In this document: piece by piece, positions 25,358 through 35,768 of the stretch | How positions within the stretch are numbered: position 1 is the stretch's first letter | Layout of the letters: every line of letters starts with the position of its first letter | From: Gaiellaceae bacterium | Lineage (GTDB): Bacteria > Actinomycetota > Thermoleophilia > Gaiellales > Gaiellaceae | Length of the DNA: 64,000 nt | NCBI GenBank assembly: GCA_026002995.1 | Contig: BPGK01000001.1 | Location: 1,612,001-1,676,000, forward strand | Reading direction: 5' to 3' | Translations under genes and position numbers: made by a program | Notes under the pieces: generated by a model | What the model saw: only the letters and a program-made list of their open reading frames with translations | Database searches by the model: none | Told to the model about the DNA's origin: nothing

Positions 25358-28088
25358 GCGGCCTCGCGGCGCGGCGCTGTCGCCGGCGCTCGCGTTTCGA
25401 CGTCGTCGCAGCGGGGCCGGGCGAGGCGGGCACAGGCGCAGGCGCCGTCTCCGGAGCCGGCTCGTCCGCCGGCTCGGTTTGCTCGACCACGGCCTGCGAG
25501 CGCTCGGCGACGGTTCCTCCGACCGTAGTCACGCCCTCGAGGACGCCGAGATCGTCGCGACGACGGGCGAACTCGGGCTCGCGCTCCTTGATCCAGGCGA
25601 GCAGCGGCGCAGCGACGAAGACCGAGGAGTACGACCCGGCCGCGATCCCGACGAGGAGCGCGAACGCGAAGTCGCGCAGCGTCGCACCTCCGAAGAAGTA
25701 GAGCGCCGCGACCGGGAGCAGCGTCGACAGCGTCGTCGCGAGCGAGCGTGGCAGCACCTCCCACAGCGACACGTTCCCGATCACACGGAAGGACGCGCGC
25801 CGCATGAGCGGGATGTTCTCGCGTATGCGGTCGTAGATGATGATCGTGTCGTAGATCGAGTATCCGAGCACTGTGAGCACGGCGGCGATCGTCGCCGTCG
25901 TCACCTCGCGGAAGGTGAGCGCGTACACGCCGACCGTGATCACGATGTCGTGCGCGAGCGCGACGACGACGCCGATCGAGAACTTCCACTGGAAGCGGAA
26001 GGAGATGTACGCGACGATCAGCAGGAGGCTCACGAAGATCGCGAGCAGCGCGGCGTTCAAGATCTGACGGCCGAAGCTCTCGGAGACGCTCGTGGCTCCG
26101 AACGAGCGCGCCTCGACCGTGCGCGCGAGCTCGCGCTGGAGCTCGTTCTGCTCGGACTGGGTCAGGGTCTCCGTGCGGATGGAGAAGCTCGTGTAGCGAC
26201 CGTTCACGGCCTCGCCGCGACCCTGGATGACGGCGCCCGCCTGCCCGATCTTCGCCGCCTCGGCCCGCACCTCCTCGAGAGCCGCCGGCCGCGGCGTCTC
26301 GAAGGTGATCTGCGTGCCGCCCTTGAAGTCGATCCCGAGGTTGAGGCCGTTCACGGCGAGCGCGCCGACGGAGATCGCGACCACCGCGCCCGAGACCGCG
26401 AACCAGAGCCGGCGGCGGCCGATGAAGTCGATGCGCGCCCAGCGCGGGAGGCCCTTGCCCGTGGCGCCCATCAGCTTCGGGTTCTCGATCCACCCCATTC
26501 CGGCGAGCAGGCCGAGGATCGCGCGCGTCGCGAGGATCGCGGTGAGCATCGAGAGCGCGATGCCGAGGAGCAGCATGAGGGCGAAGCCGCGCACGCTCGC
26601 CGTCGCGACGGCGAAGAGCACCATCGCCGTGATCGCCGTCACGACGTTCGCGTCGAGGATGGTGGCGAAGCCCTTCCGATAGCCCTGAGTGATGGCCGCG
26701 CGCACGGATCGCCCCGCGCGCACCTCTTCCTTGATGCGCTCGAAGATGACGATGTTCGCGTCCGCCGCAACGCCGAACGTGAGGACGAGGCCGGCGAACC
26801 CGGGCAGAGTGAGCGTGACGTTGAAGACGAGGATGGTCGCGTAGAGGAGCGCCGCGTAGATCACGAGGCCGGCGACGGCGACGAGCCCAAGGAAGCGGTA
26901 GAGGACGAGCAGGAAGATCGCGACCGCGACGAGACCGCCGAGCGCCGCCCGCCACGCCTCGGCGAGCGAGTCCTTCCCGAGCGTAGCCGAGATGTCCGTT
27001 CGCTGGAGGACTTCGAACTCGACCGGCAGGGCGCCCGTCTGGAGGACGAGCGCGATGTCGCGCGCCTCCTGATAGGACTCGAGTCCCTGGATCTGCGCGC
27101 GACCGCCCCCGATGCCGCCGGAGAGCGAGTTGTCCGTGAAGTCGATCTGCGGGAACGTCTTGATCTCGCGGTCGAGGACGATCGCGAAGTGCTGCGGCAC
27201 CTGCCGGAGCTTCCCGCGGATCCAGAGGTTGCGGGTGATCTCCTCGAACTTCTTCCCGCCGGCGTCCGTGAACTCCATCGTCACGATCGGGCGGTTGCCG
27301 CCACCCGGGCTCGTGTCGAAGTCGGCCCGAGTTCCGTCGAGCTTCAGATCCTCGCCGGTCAGCTGCGGGACGTCCGGTGGCTTGTACGTGAAGAGGTAGT
27401 AGTACGTCTCGGTCGGGGGTAGTCCGCTCCCCTGCGGACCGCCGGGGCAGACGACGGCACCCTCACCGCAGGTGATGACGACTGTGCCCTCGGGAACGGC
27501 GAAGAGCTCGCGGCCCGCGGGCAGCGTGCCGCCGTACTGCTCGAGGGCGGCCTTCTCGGTCGGATGAGGACCGCTGACAACGCGCTTCGCCTTCGGGTTG
27601 ACGACGTAGAACGCGGACGGCTTGCCCTCCCTCGCTCGGGACTGCACCCGCGAGAGCAGCTCGTACAGCGACCGGTGCTCGACCGGGAACCCTCGCGCGG
27701 AGATCGACGGCCCGGTCAACGACGTCTCGAGGTCGTAGAGCTCGAGCTGGGCGGTCGTGCCGATGATCTCCGCGGCCGTCTCCGGGTCCTTCACCCCGGG
27801 GAGCTGGATGACGATCTGATCCGAGCCCTGCTTGCGGATCTCCGGTTCGGTGACGCCGAGCTTGTCGACCCGGTTCCGCATGATGTCGACGGAGCGGTCG
27901 AGGTCCTCCTCGGTCAGCTCCCGGTCGGCGGGCGGGACTGCCTGGAGCGTGACCTCGAGCCCGCCCTGGAGGTCGAGGCCGAGCGTCGGCGAGCGGTGGA
28001 ACGGCGACGACGGGAGCGCGACGAGCGCCACCGCGACGAGCGCTGCGAGGAGTGCGAGGACGACGACGAGGGAGGTGCGACGGTTCAC
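25341..28088 (-). CDS. secDF: Protein translocase subunit SecDF (fused SecD-SecF)
   Basis: 915 aa RND-type membrane protein that uses the proton gradient to help pull proteins through SecYEG. The SecD half (about 1-530) has LGLDLQGGLEVTLQ, the periplasmic P1 region and RPxA-like TM domains (FGVAADANIVIFERIKEEV). The SecF half (about 555-850) has LGIDFKGGTQITFE and YSIYDTIIIYDRIREN. Each half has six TM helices. The C-terminal 80 residues are a Pro/Ala/Glu-rich, then very basic, cytoplasmic tail. secD and secF are more often separate in Actinobacteria. Start GTG at 28088. Confidence 0.95.
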   Translation of the reverse strand: MNRRTSLVVVLALLAALVAVALVALPSSPFHRSPTLGLDLQGGLEVTLQAVPPADRELTEEDLDRSVDIMRNRVDKLGVTEPEIRKQGSDQIVIQLPGVKDPETAAEIIGTTAQLELYDLETSLTGPSISARGFPVEHRSLYELLSRVQSRAREGKPSAFYVVNPKAKRVVSGPHPTEKAALEQYGGTLPAGRELFAVPEGTVVITCGEGAVVCPGGPQGSGLPPTETYYYLFTYKPPDVPQLTGEDLKLDGTRADFDTSPGGGNRPIVTMEFTDAGGKKFEEITRNLWIRGKLRQVPQHFAIVLDREIKTFPQIDFTDNSLSGGIGGGRAQIQGLESYQEARDIALVLQTGALPVEFEVLQRTDISATLGKDSLAEAWRAALGGLVAVAIFLLVLYRFLGLVAVAGLVIYAALLYATILVFNVTLTLPGFAGLVLTFGVAADANIVIFERIKEEVRAGRSVRAAITQGYRKGFATILDANVVTAITAMVLFAVATASVRGFALMLLLGIALSMLTAILATRAILGLLAGMGWIENPKLMGATGKGLPRWARIDFIGRRRLWFAVSGAVVAISVGALAVNGLNLGIDFKGGTQITFETPRPAALEEVRAEAAKIGQAGAVIQGRGEAVNGRYTSFSIRTETLTQSEQNELQRELARTVEARSFGATSVSESFGRQILNAALLAIFVSLLLIVAYISFRFQWKFSIGVVVALAHDIVITVGVYALTFREVTTATIAAVLTVLGYSIYDTIIIYDRIRENIPLMRRASFRVIGNVSLWEVLPRSLATTLSTLLPVAALYFFGGATLRDFAFALLVGIAAGSYSSVFVAAPLLAWIKEREPEFARRRDDLGVLEGVTTVGGTVAERSQAVVEQTEPADEPAPETAPAPVPASPGPAATTSKRERRRQRRAARPHGRPR

Positions 28089-28178
28089 GGTCGGCGCCTC
28101 AGAGTACCCGCGGCGAGCGGCGCCCCTCCGGGCCGCGACCGGCCCCTAACTCGATCTTCGCGGCGCGCAACGCACGCT

Positions 28179-29857
<1,679 letters not shown>

Positions 29858-30799
29858 TCAGAGCGCGAGCATCGCATCGCCGAAGGAGTAGAAGCGGTAC
29901 CGCTCGGCAATCGCGAGCCGGTAGAGCTCCCGCGTCTCCTCGATCCCTACGAAGGCCATCACGAGGGCGAGGAGCGTCGAGCGCGGCAGGTGGAAGTTCG
30001 TGAGCAACGCGTCAACGCGCCGGAACTCGAACCCGGGGGTGACGAAGAGCTCGGTTCGCCCGGTGAGCTCGCCCGTCCGCGCCACCGTCTCGAGCACCCG
30101 CACCGTCGTCGTCCCGACCGCGAGGACGCGCTCGGCCGCCTCGATTCGTCGCCACTCTCCCGGCTCGACGCGGTAGCGCTCGCCGTGGAGCTCGTGCTCC
30201 TCGACCCGCTCGGCCTGCACGGGGCGGAAGGTGTCCAGGCCCACGTGCAGCGTGACCCGCGCCGGAGCCAGACGAGCGAATAGCTCCGGGGTGAAGTGGA
30301 GACCGGCTGTCGGCGCGGCGGCGGAGCCCGGCTCGTCCGCGTACACGGTCTGGTAGCGCTCCGGGTCGCCGAGCGGCCTGTGAATGTAGGGCGGCAACGG
30401 GAGCTCGCCGTCCGGCTCGCCGACGAGCCGCACGAGCCAACGCCCTCCGCCGAGCGCCCGCACGAGCTCGACAGCGCCGACCCGCTCCCCCGCTCGTAGC
30501 CGGCGGCTCGGCCGGACGAGCGCCTCCCACGTCTGCGGGTGGTCCGTGCGCTCGACGAGGAGCACCTCGACGGCCCCGCCAGTCGCACGCGTCGCCCGCA
30601 GTCGCGCGGGGACGACGCGCGTGTCGTTGACGACGACGAGCTCTCCGTCGAGGAGCTCGGGGAGCTCCGAGAAGCGACGGTGCTCGACCCGACCGGCGGC
30701 GCGGCGGTACACGAGGAGCCGCGACTCGTCGCGTCGTGGCAGCGGCTCCTGCGCGATGAGCTCCTCGGGGAGCTCGTAGTCGAGGAGCGCCGTGTCCAT
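29858..30799 (-). CDS. queA: S-adenosylmethionine:tRNA ribosyltransferase-isomerase
   Basis: 313 aa. Converts tRNA-bound preQ1 to epoxyqueuosine using the ribosyl part of SAM. Seen: YELPEELIAQEPLPRRDESRLLV at the start, VVNDTRVVPARL, AAPTAGLHFTPELFARL, HVGLDTFRPV and TNFHLPRSTLLALVMAF. Slightly short (typical 340), through a compact middle region. The ATG at 30799 is supported by TACTCT 9 nt upstream. With tgt and the separate queG at 46578, the last three steps to queuosine are encoded in this window. Confidence 0.95.
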   Translation of the reverse strand: MDTALLDYELPEELIAQEPLPRRDESRLLVYRRAAGRVEHRRFSELPELLDGELVVVNDTRVVPARLRATRATGGAVEVLLVERTDHPQTWEALVRPSRRLRAGERVGAVELVRALGGGRWLVRLVGEPDGELPLPPYIHRPLGDPERYQTVYADEPGSAAAPTAGLHFTPELFARLAPARVTLHVGLDTFRPVQAERVEEHELHGERYRVEPGEWRRIEAAERVLAVGTTTVRVLETVARTGELTGRTELFVTPGFEFRRVDALLTNFHLPRSTLLALVMAFVGIEETRELYRLAIAERYRFYSFGDAMLAL

Positions 30800-30808
30800 C
30801 CGGCGCGC

Positions 30809-30818
30809 AGAGTAGCCT
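30809..30818. promoter_or_regulatory. Symmetric -10 shared by queA and the divergent coiled-coil gene
   Basis: AGAGTAGCCT reads TACTCT toward queA (9 nt to its ATG) and TAGCCT toward the plus-strand gene (8 nt to its ATG). The central TA (30813-30814) serves both. The 27-bp gap leaves no room for separate leadered promoters. Confidence 0.55.
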
Positions 30819-30826
30819 CGCTTCCC

Positions 30827-31300
30827 ATGGACGAGACGGCCCTCGAGCGCGCGGCGCAGCGGATCGCCGCCGCCCGCTCTGGACGAGTGGAGTACGGGCG
30901 CGTGGAGGCGGCGCTCGAGCGCTCCCGCGCGCAGATCGAGTCCCTCGCGGCGGCGGCGGCGGAGCTCGAGGCCTCGATCCCGGCTCAGGTCGGCGCAGCC
31001 GTTCGCGACGGACTGCGAGCCGAAGTGCTCCCCGTGGGGCGTCACATCGCCGAGATCCGCGGGCTCCTGAACCACGTCATTCGGCGGCTCGAGCGCATCG
31101 AGAGCGAGCTCCTGGCGGAGCGCCGGGCGCGCGTCGAGGACCTCGCGCTGCTCGTCGACCTCGTCAGCTCGGGCTGGCACGGCGTCGATCTTCGACTCCG
31201 GAGCCTCGAGAGTGCGCAGCGCGGGACGGCGCCGGCGGTCGAGATGGCACCGGTGGACGACGAGGACGGAGCCCCCGTCGAGCACGCGGCCGCGGCCTGA
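30827..31300 (+). CDS. Coiled-coil protein of unknown function
   Basis: 157 aa, almost entirely helical with heptad patterns (ALERSRAQIESLAAAAAEL; LLNHVIRRLERIESELLAER) and no TM helix or signal peptide. The C-terminal 25 residues are acidic and alanine-rich. I do not recognise the family. It is divergent from queA through a shared -10 and converges on the sensor kinase gene, ending 7 bp from its stop. Confidence 0.7.
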   Translation: MDETALERAAQRIAAARSGRVEYGRVEAALERSRAQIESLAAAAAELEASIPAQVGAAVRDGLRAEVLPVGRHIAEIRGLLNHVIRRLERIESELLAERRARVEDLALLVDLVSSGWHGVDLRLRSLESAQRGTAPAVEMAPVDDEDGAPVEHAAAA

Positions 31301-31306
31301 GGCCGC

Positions 31307-32704
31307 TCAGGCCGCGCGCTCGAGCGGGAGCACGAGCCGGAAGCGACTCCCGCTCCCGTGGGAGTGAACCTCGACGCGACCGCCGAGCGCCCGCGCGAGC
31401 TCGCTCGCGATCGGCAAGCCGAGACCCGTGCCGTCCGCGTCCTGCGAGACGAAGGGCTCGAAGATCCGCGCCTGCCGCTCCGGCGGGATGCCGGGCCCGC
31501 TGTCCACGACGTCCACGTGGAGCTGCCCGTTCTCCACGCCAAGCCTCAAGGCGACGCGCCCGCCGTCGGGGGTCCAGCGAAACGCGTTCGAGAGCAGGTT
31601 CGAGATGACCTGTAGCACGCGATCGCCGTCCGAGACGACGACCGGCGGGTCGTCGACCGACTCGAGCGCGTAGTCGATCGCGCGTCGCCTCGCCTCCTCG
31701 GCGAAGGCCCCGTACGCCTGGTCGAGGAGCCGACCGACGTCGACCTCCTCGCTTCGCACCGTGAAGCGATGAGCCTGGAGCTTCGCGAGGTCGAGCACGT
31801 CCCCGACGAGCCGCTCGAGCCGTCCGGCCTCCGCGGCGATGACGTCGAGCGAGGTCCGAACCTGCTCCGGCTCGGTCACGACCCCCTCGCGCAGCGCCTC
31901 GACGTGCCCCCGGATCGCGGTGAGCGGCGTGCGGAGCTCGTGCGAGACCGACATGAGGAAGGAGCGCTTCAGCTCCTCGGCCTCCGCCAGCCGCTCGACC
32001 ATCACCTTGAAGCGATCGCTGAGGAGCGAGATCTCGTCACTGCCTCGCGCCTCGGGAACCGCGATGTCGTACCGGCCGGCGGCGACCTCCTGCGCGGCCC
32101 GTGTTAGCGCGAGGACCGGCTCGGTCAAGCGCCGGGAGAGCCAGAAGAAGAGCAGCCCGGCGAGCAAAAGGCCGACTGCGAGCGCGAGCGCCAGTCGGCG
32201 GAGGAGGGTCAGCACCTGCGCGCGCAGCTCCGCCGCCGGCTTCGCGACCACGAGCCACCCGAACGGCTCGGTCCCGGGCTCGAGCTGCACGGGTTGAGCG
32301 GCGGCGACGAGCCGTCGGTCTTCTCCCGGCGGCGTGAACTCGAAGGTCACGAGCTGATCGCGGTCGAGCTCGACCGCGCCCAGGTCGGCGCGAGAGAGGC
32401 GGCGGATCCCGAACTGCTCGCCGGGGAAGAGCGAGGCTCCGACGTAGAACAGCTCGTCGCCCGTCGCGAGCTCGAGCGTCTCCGCGGCGAACTCGGGTGC
32501 CGGTCGATCCTCGTCCGTCGAGCGGAGCGCCGCGGCCACGTACAGGGCGGTGATCCCTCGGGCCTCGCGGCGCAGCTCCTCCAACGACTGCGTCCGCGTG
32601 ACGTCCTGGAACAGGCGAACCGCGAGGGCGATCGAGACGAGCCCGAAGACGAGCACCGCGAGCAGGAAGAGCGCCGTGAAACGGAACCGGAGCGTCCCGA
32701 GCAT
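31307..32704 (-). CDS. Two-component sensor histidine kinase
   Basis: 465 aa. TM1 (about 10-30), a periplasmic sensor region (31-165), TM2 (about 170-192), a HAMP domain (RRLTEPVLALTRAAQEVAAG), HisKA with FLMSVSHELRTPLTAIRGH, and HATPase_c with NLLSNAF, DSGPGIP and GTGLGLPIA. It should phosphorylate the regulator encoded just upstream. TACGCT lies 8 nt before the ATG, so it may also start its own leaderless transcript. Signal unknown. Confidence 0.94.
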   Translation of the reverse strand: MLGTLRFRFTALFLLAVLVFGLVSIALAVRLFQDVTRTQSLEELRREARGITALYVAAALRSTDEDRPAPEFAAETLELATGDELFYVGASLFPGEQFGIRRLSRADLGAVELDRDQLVTFEFTPPGEDRRLVAAAQPVQLEPGTEPFGWLVVAKPAAELRAQVLTLLRRLALALAVGLLLAGLLFFWLSRRLTEPVLALTRAAQEVAAGRYDIAVPEARGSDEISLLSDRFKVMVERLAEAEELKRSFLMSVSHELRTPLTAIRGHVEALREGVVTEPEQVRTSLDVIAAEAGRLERLVGDVLDLAKLQAHRFTVRSEEVDVGRLLDQAYGAFAEEARRRAIDYALESVDDPPVVVSDGDRVLQVISNLLSNAFRWTPDGGRVALRLGVENGQLHVDVVDSGPGIPPERQARIFEPFVSQDADGTGLGLPIASELARALGGRVEVHSHGSGSRFRLVLPLERAA

Positions 32705-32712
32705 GGGGCTCC

Positions 32713-32718
32713 AGCGTA
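32713..32718 (-). promoter_or_regulatory. Leaderless -10 before the sensor kinase
   Basis: TACGCT lies 8 nt before the ATG at 32704, in the 19-bp gap after the response regulator gene. Confidence 0.4.
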
Positions 32719-32723
32719 GACCG

Positions 32724-33431
32724 CTACGAGGTCGGAGCCGGAGCCCGCTCGGAGGCGACCTTGTAGCCGACGCCCCACACGGTGACGATCGGCGACGCGT
32801 CGCCGAGCTTGCGCCGAATCTGGCGCACGTGGACGTCGACGGTTCGCGTGTCTCCCGCGAACGTGTACCCCCACACCCGCTCGAGGAGCTGGTCTCGCGT
32901 GAGGACGATCCCGCGGTGGTCGAGGAGCTCCCACAGGAGGTCGAACTCCTTCGGAGCGAGACGGATTTCCTCGTCGCCGACGTGCACCTCCCGCTTGCCG
33001 GCGTTGATCACGAGGTCGCCGTGGCGCAGCTCCTCGGACGCGCGCACGCGCCGATCGGGAACCGCGCGCCGGAGGACGCTCTTCACGCGAGCGACGAGCT
33101 CGCGCGGGTTGAACGGCTTCGTCATGTAGTCGTCGGCCCCGACCTCGAGGCCGATGATCTTGTCCACGTCGTCGTCGCGGGCGGTGAGCATGAGTATGGG
33201 GACGTCGGAGGTCTTGCGGATGCGCCGGCAGAGCTCGACGCCATCGCCGTCGGGGAGGTTCAGGTCGAGGACGACGAGCGCGGGCTGCGCCGCCGCGAGC
33301 TCGTTCACGGCATCCCGCACGCTCGCGGCTGTGCGGACGGCGTACCCCGCGTTGCGCAGGTAGGCCGCGATGAAGGTGGCGATCGAGGTCTCGTCCTCGA
33401 CGACGAGGATCGTGTGCTGGTCCGGTCTCAT
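32724..33431 (-). CDS. OmpR/PhoB-family response regulator
   Basis: 235 aa. Complete receiver: acidic pocket VVEDET, phospho-acceptor Asp in VVLDLNLPDGDG near residue 56, LTARDDD and the Lys in MTKPFNP. The winged-helix effector follows (LAPKEFDLLWELLDHRGIVL ... TVWGVGYKVA). Overlaps the stop of the secreted gene by 4 nt and precedes the kinase by 19 bp. It is intact where the regulator at 22593 is degenerate. Confidence 0.94.
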   Translation of the reverse strand: MRPDQHTILVVEDETSIATFIAAYLRNAGYAVRTAASVRDAVNELAAAQPALVVLDLNLPDGDGVELCRRIRKTSDVPILMLTARDDDVDKIIGLEVGADDYMTKPFNPRELVARVKSVLRRAVPDRRVRASEELRHGDLVINAGKREVHVGDEEIRLAPKEFDLLWELLDHRGIVLTRDQLLERVWGYTFAGDTRTVDVHVRQIRRKLGDASPIVTVWGVGYKVASERAPAPTS

Positions 33432-33955
33432 CGCGTGAGCTCGTCCCCCTCATTCTGACGCGGCCGAATCGGATACCGCTCGGGCGTGCTCGGCAGCGGC
33501 AGACAGAGCTCGCTCTGCTCGCTGCAGTCGGCCTCGAGCGAGTAGACGCCGGCGTCGTCCGTGGGAAGCCGTCGGTCGCCGACGAGGACGACGCTCCCGC
33601 GTCCGACGGCGGAGAGCGAGAGTCCCTCGCCGCGGATGACGACGCGATAGCCGCCTCCCACGAGTCGGAAGCGGAGCCCGAAGCCCCGGTACACGACCTG
33701 GCTCGGGCCGATGCGCTCCTGCGTCAGCTTCCGGCCGAGCACGATCGGCTGGAAGCGGTCCCGAGGAGTCGTATCGACGACGCGGACCGTGCCGCTCGCG
33801 AGCCGCCCGAGCACCGACCCCCGGAGCTCGAGCACGACGAGACCCCTTCCCCGCTCGATGGAGAGCGTTCCGGTGCTCGGCTCAGCGGCAACGACCGCAC
33901 CGCCGAGCACCGCGGCGAGGGCGAGCGCGCAGCCGACGAGCGCGAGAGTCCGCAT
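33428..33955 (-). CDS. Secreted protein encoded with the two-component system
   Basis: 175 aa with a clear Sec signal peptide (hydrophobic LALVGCALALAAVLGGAVVAA, residues 4-24, cleavage near AAEPS). The mature part is beta-rich with repeated GxVxV patterns and two cysteines (DCSEQSELCLPL) near the C terminus. No family recognised. The ATGA overlap with the response regulator suggests it is co-expressed and might be the sensed or regulated envelope component; that is an inference. A degenerate -10 (GATACT) lies 7 nt upstream. Confidence 0.75.
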   Translation of the reverse strand: MRTLALVGCALALAAVLGGAVVAAEPSTGTLSIERGRGLVVLELRGSVLGRLASGTVRVVDTTPRDRFQPIVLGRKLTQERIGPSQVVYRGFGLRFRLVGGGYRVVIRGEGLSLSAVGRGSVVLVGDRRLPTDDAGVYSLEADCSEQSELCLPLPSTPERYPIRPRQNEGDELTR

Positions 33956-34036
33956 GGCTCTCAGTATCGGCCCCCGGGGTGTGCCGAGGGTGAGAAGCCT
34001 GTAAGGAGACCGTTAGCTCGGCGTGTCGCGGGAGGA

Positions 34037-34042
34037 TAGGCT
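34037..34042 (+). promoter_or_regulatory. Leaderless -10 of the permease gene
   Basis: TAGGCT lies 8 nt before the ATG at 34051. Confidence 0.45.
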
Positions 34043-34050
34043 CGCGCTTC

Positions 34051-35310
34051 ATGGAGGCGGTTGCGACTCTCGTCTTCGTCGTCGCGCTCATCGCGATCGC
34101 CTTCGACTGGGCTCACCGGACGAAGATCGCGCTCGGCGGGGCCGCGATCATGGTCGTGGTCGGGATCATCGACGAGGAGCACGCGATCGAGGCGATCGAC
34201 TGGCCGACGATCGGCCTCCTGACGGGGATGATGATCATCGTCGCGCTCTCCGAGCCAACGGGGATCTTCACCTACCTCGCGCTCCGGGCGACGCAGCTCT
34301 CGCGCGGGAACCCGGTGGCGCTCGTCCTCCTGCTCGCCTTCGTGACGGGCTTCCTCTCGGCATTCCTGGACAACCTGACGTCGATCTTGCTCGTCGTCCC
34401 GATCACGCTCCTCATCGCGGACATCCTCCGGCTCCCGCCCGTCCCGCTCGTCATCGTCCAAATCCTCGCGAGCAACATCGGCGGCACGGCGACGCTCATC
34501 GGCGACCCGCCCAACATCCTCATCGGCGCATCGCAGCCCGAGCTCTCGTTCATGGACTTCATCGTCAACCTCGCGCCCGTCTCGTTCGTGACGCTGCTCG
34601 TCGTCTCCGGTCTCCTCGCCTTCATCCACCGGGGGTCTCTGCGCGCGGATCCCGAGCGACGCAAGGAGATCGCGAGCCTCGACCCCGCACGCGACATGCG
34701 CGAGGCGAAGAACGTGAAGCGCATCCTCGCCGTCCTCGTGGGGACGATCGTCGCCTTCTTCGCCCACTCGGCGATCGGCGTCGAGCCCGCCGTCGTCGCG
34801 ATGGTCGGGGCGACTGTCATGCTCTTCGTCGCCGCCGACGACATCGACGACGCGCTCGGACGCGTGCAGTGGGCGACGCTTCTCTTCTTCATCGGCCTCT
34901 TCGTCATGGTCGGTGGGCTCGTCGAGCAGGGGGTCATCGCGGACATCGCCGACCGGCTCGCGTCCGTGACCGAAGGCTCTGCGACGGCGGAGGCGATGGT
35001 CGTGCTCTGGAGCGCCGCCGCGGGCTCCGCGCTCGTCGACAACATCCCCTTCACGACGGCCATGATCCCCGTCGTGGAGGAGATCCAAGGGGGCGAGTTC
35101 GACGACGGCCTCTGGTGGGCGCTCGCGCTCGGCGCGTGCTACGGAGGCAACGCGACGATGATCGCCGCGGCCGCCAACGTCGCCGCCACCGGTATCCTCG
35201 ACCGAACCGGGAATCCGGTCTCCTTCCTCCGCTTCCTCGCGATCGGGCTGCCGATGACCATCGTCTCGCTCCTCATCGCGACCGTCTACATCCTCCTCTT
35301 CCACGTCTGA
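34051..35310 (+). CDS. ArsB/NhaD-like ion transporter (IT superfamily)
   Basis: 419 aa with about 11 TM helices. Family marks: FLSAFLDNLTSILLVVPITL, ASNIGGTATLIGDPPNILIG in the first half, and the matching SALVDNIPFTTAMIPVV and GACYGGNATMIAAAANVAATGI in the second, the inverted-repeat helix-hairpin signatures of this superfamily. The substrate could be an oxyanion such as arsenite, a dicarboxylate, or Na+/H+; no ars gene is near, so arsenite is not favoured. Coupled to the CBS-domain gene by a TGATG overlap. Confidence 0.85.
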   Translation: MEAVATLVFVVALIAIAFDWAHRTKIALGGAAIMVVVGIIDEEHAIEAIDWPTIGLLTGMMIIVALSEPTGIFTYLALRATQLSRGNPVALVLLLAFVTGFLSAFLDNLTSILLVVPITLLIADILRLPPVPLVIVQILASNIGGTATLIGDPPNILIGASQPELSFMDFIVNLAPVSFVTLLVVSGLLAFIHRGSLRADPERRKEIASLDPARDMREAKNVKRILAVLVGTIVAFFAHSAIGVEPAVVAMVGATVMLFVAADDIDDALGRVQWATLLFFIGLFVMVGGLVEQGVIADIADRLASVTEGSATAEAMVVLWSAAAGSALVDNIPFTTAMIPVVEEIQGGEFDDGLWWALALGACYGGNATMIAAAANVAATGILDRTGNPVSFLRFLAIGLPMTIVSLLIATVYILLFHV

Positions 35311-35768
35311 TGCCGCTGCGAGAAGTCACCCTCATCGATGCCTCCGTACCGGAGACGGCGACGTTCGCCGAGGCGGTCGAGGCACTCTCAGCCACGAGAG
35401 CCCCCGCGCTCGCAGTGCTCGACGACGAAGGCCACGTGCTCGGGGTGTTCTCCGAGGGTGACGTCCTGCGGGCGATCTTCCCCGGCTACCTCGACGAGCT
35501 CAGGCACACGGCCTTCCTCCCCGACGACGCCGCCTCGCTCGACCGCCTGGCGAGCGAGGTTCGTGACCGGCCCGTGCGGGAGTTCGCCCGCGCCACGGAG
35601 ACGCTCTCGATCGACGACAGCCAGATCCATGCCGCCGAGCGCTTTCTGCACAGCGGTGGCGAAGACGCGCTCCCGGTCGTCGAAGACGGTCGCTTCCGCG
35701 GGATGCTCACGGTGTCGGAGCTGTGCCGGGCGCGCCTCGCACGCGTCGCCGAGGGCTCTCAGTCGTAG
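35310..35768 (+). CDS. Two-CBS-domain protein
   Basis: 152 aa. First CBS: TFAEAVEALSATRAPALAVLDDEGHVLGVFSEGDVLRA; second: RATETLSIDDSQIHAAERFLHSGGEDALPVVEDGRFRGML (each quoted only to show extent, about residues 17-56 and 94-133). CBS pairs bind adenine nucleotides and gate partner proteins. The start codon overlaps the permease stop, so it probably regulates that transporter. Its 3' end converges on the dehydrogenase gene with a 10-bp overlap. Confidence 0.85.
   Translation: MPLREVTLIDASVPETATFAEAVEALSATRAPALAVLDDEGHVLGVFSEGDVLRAIFPGYLDELRHTAFLPDDAASLDRLASEVRDRPVREFARATETLSIDDSQIHAAERFLHSGGEDALPVVEDGRFRGMLTVSELCRARLARVAEGSQS

Noticed and set aside
34051-35310. Specific naming as arsenical pump ArsB
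   Set aside because: The superfamily signatures do not identify substrate, and no arsenic resistance gene is nearby.
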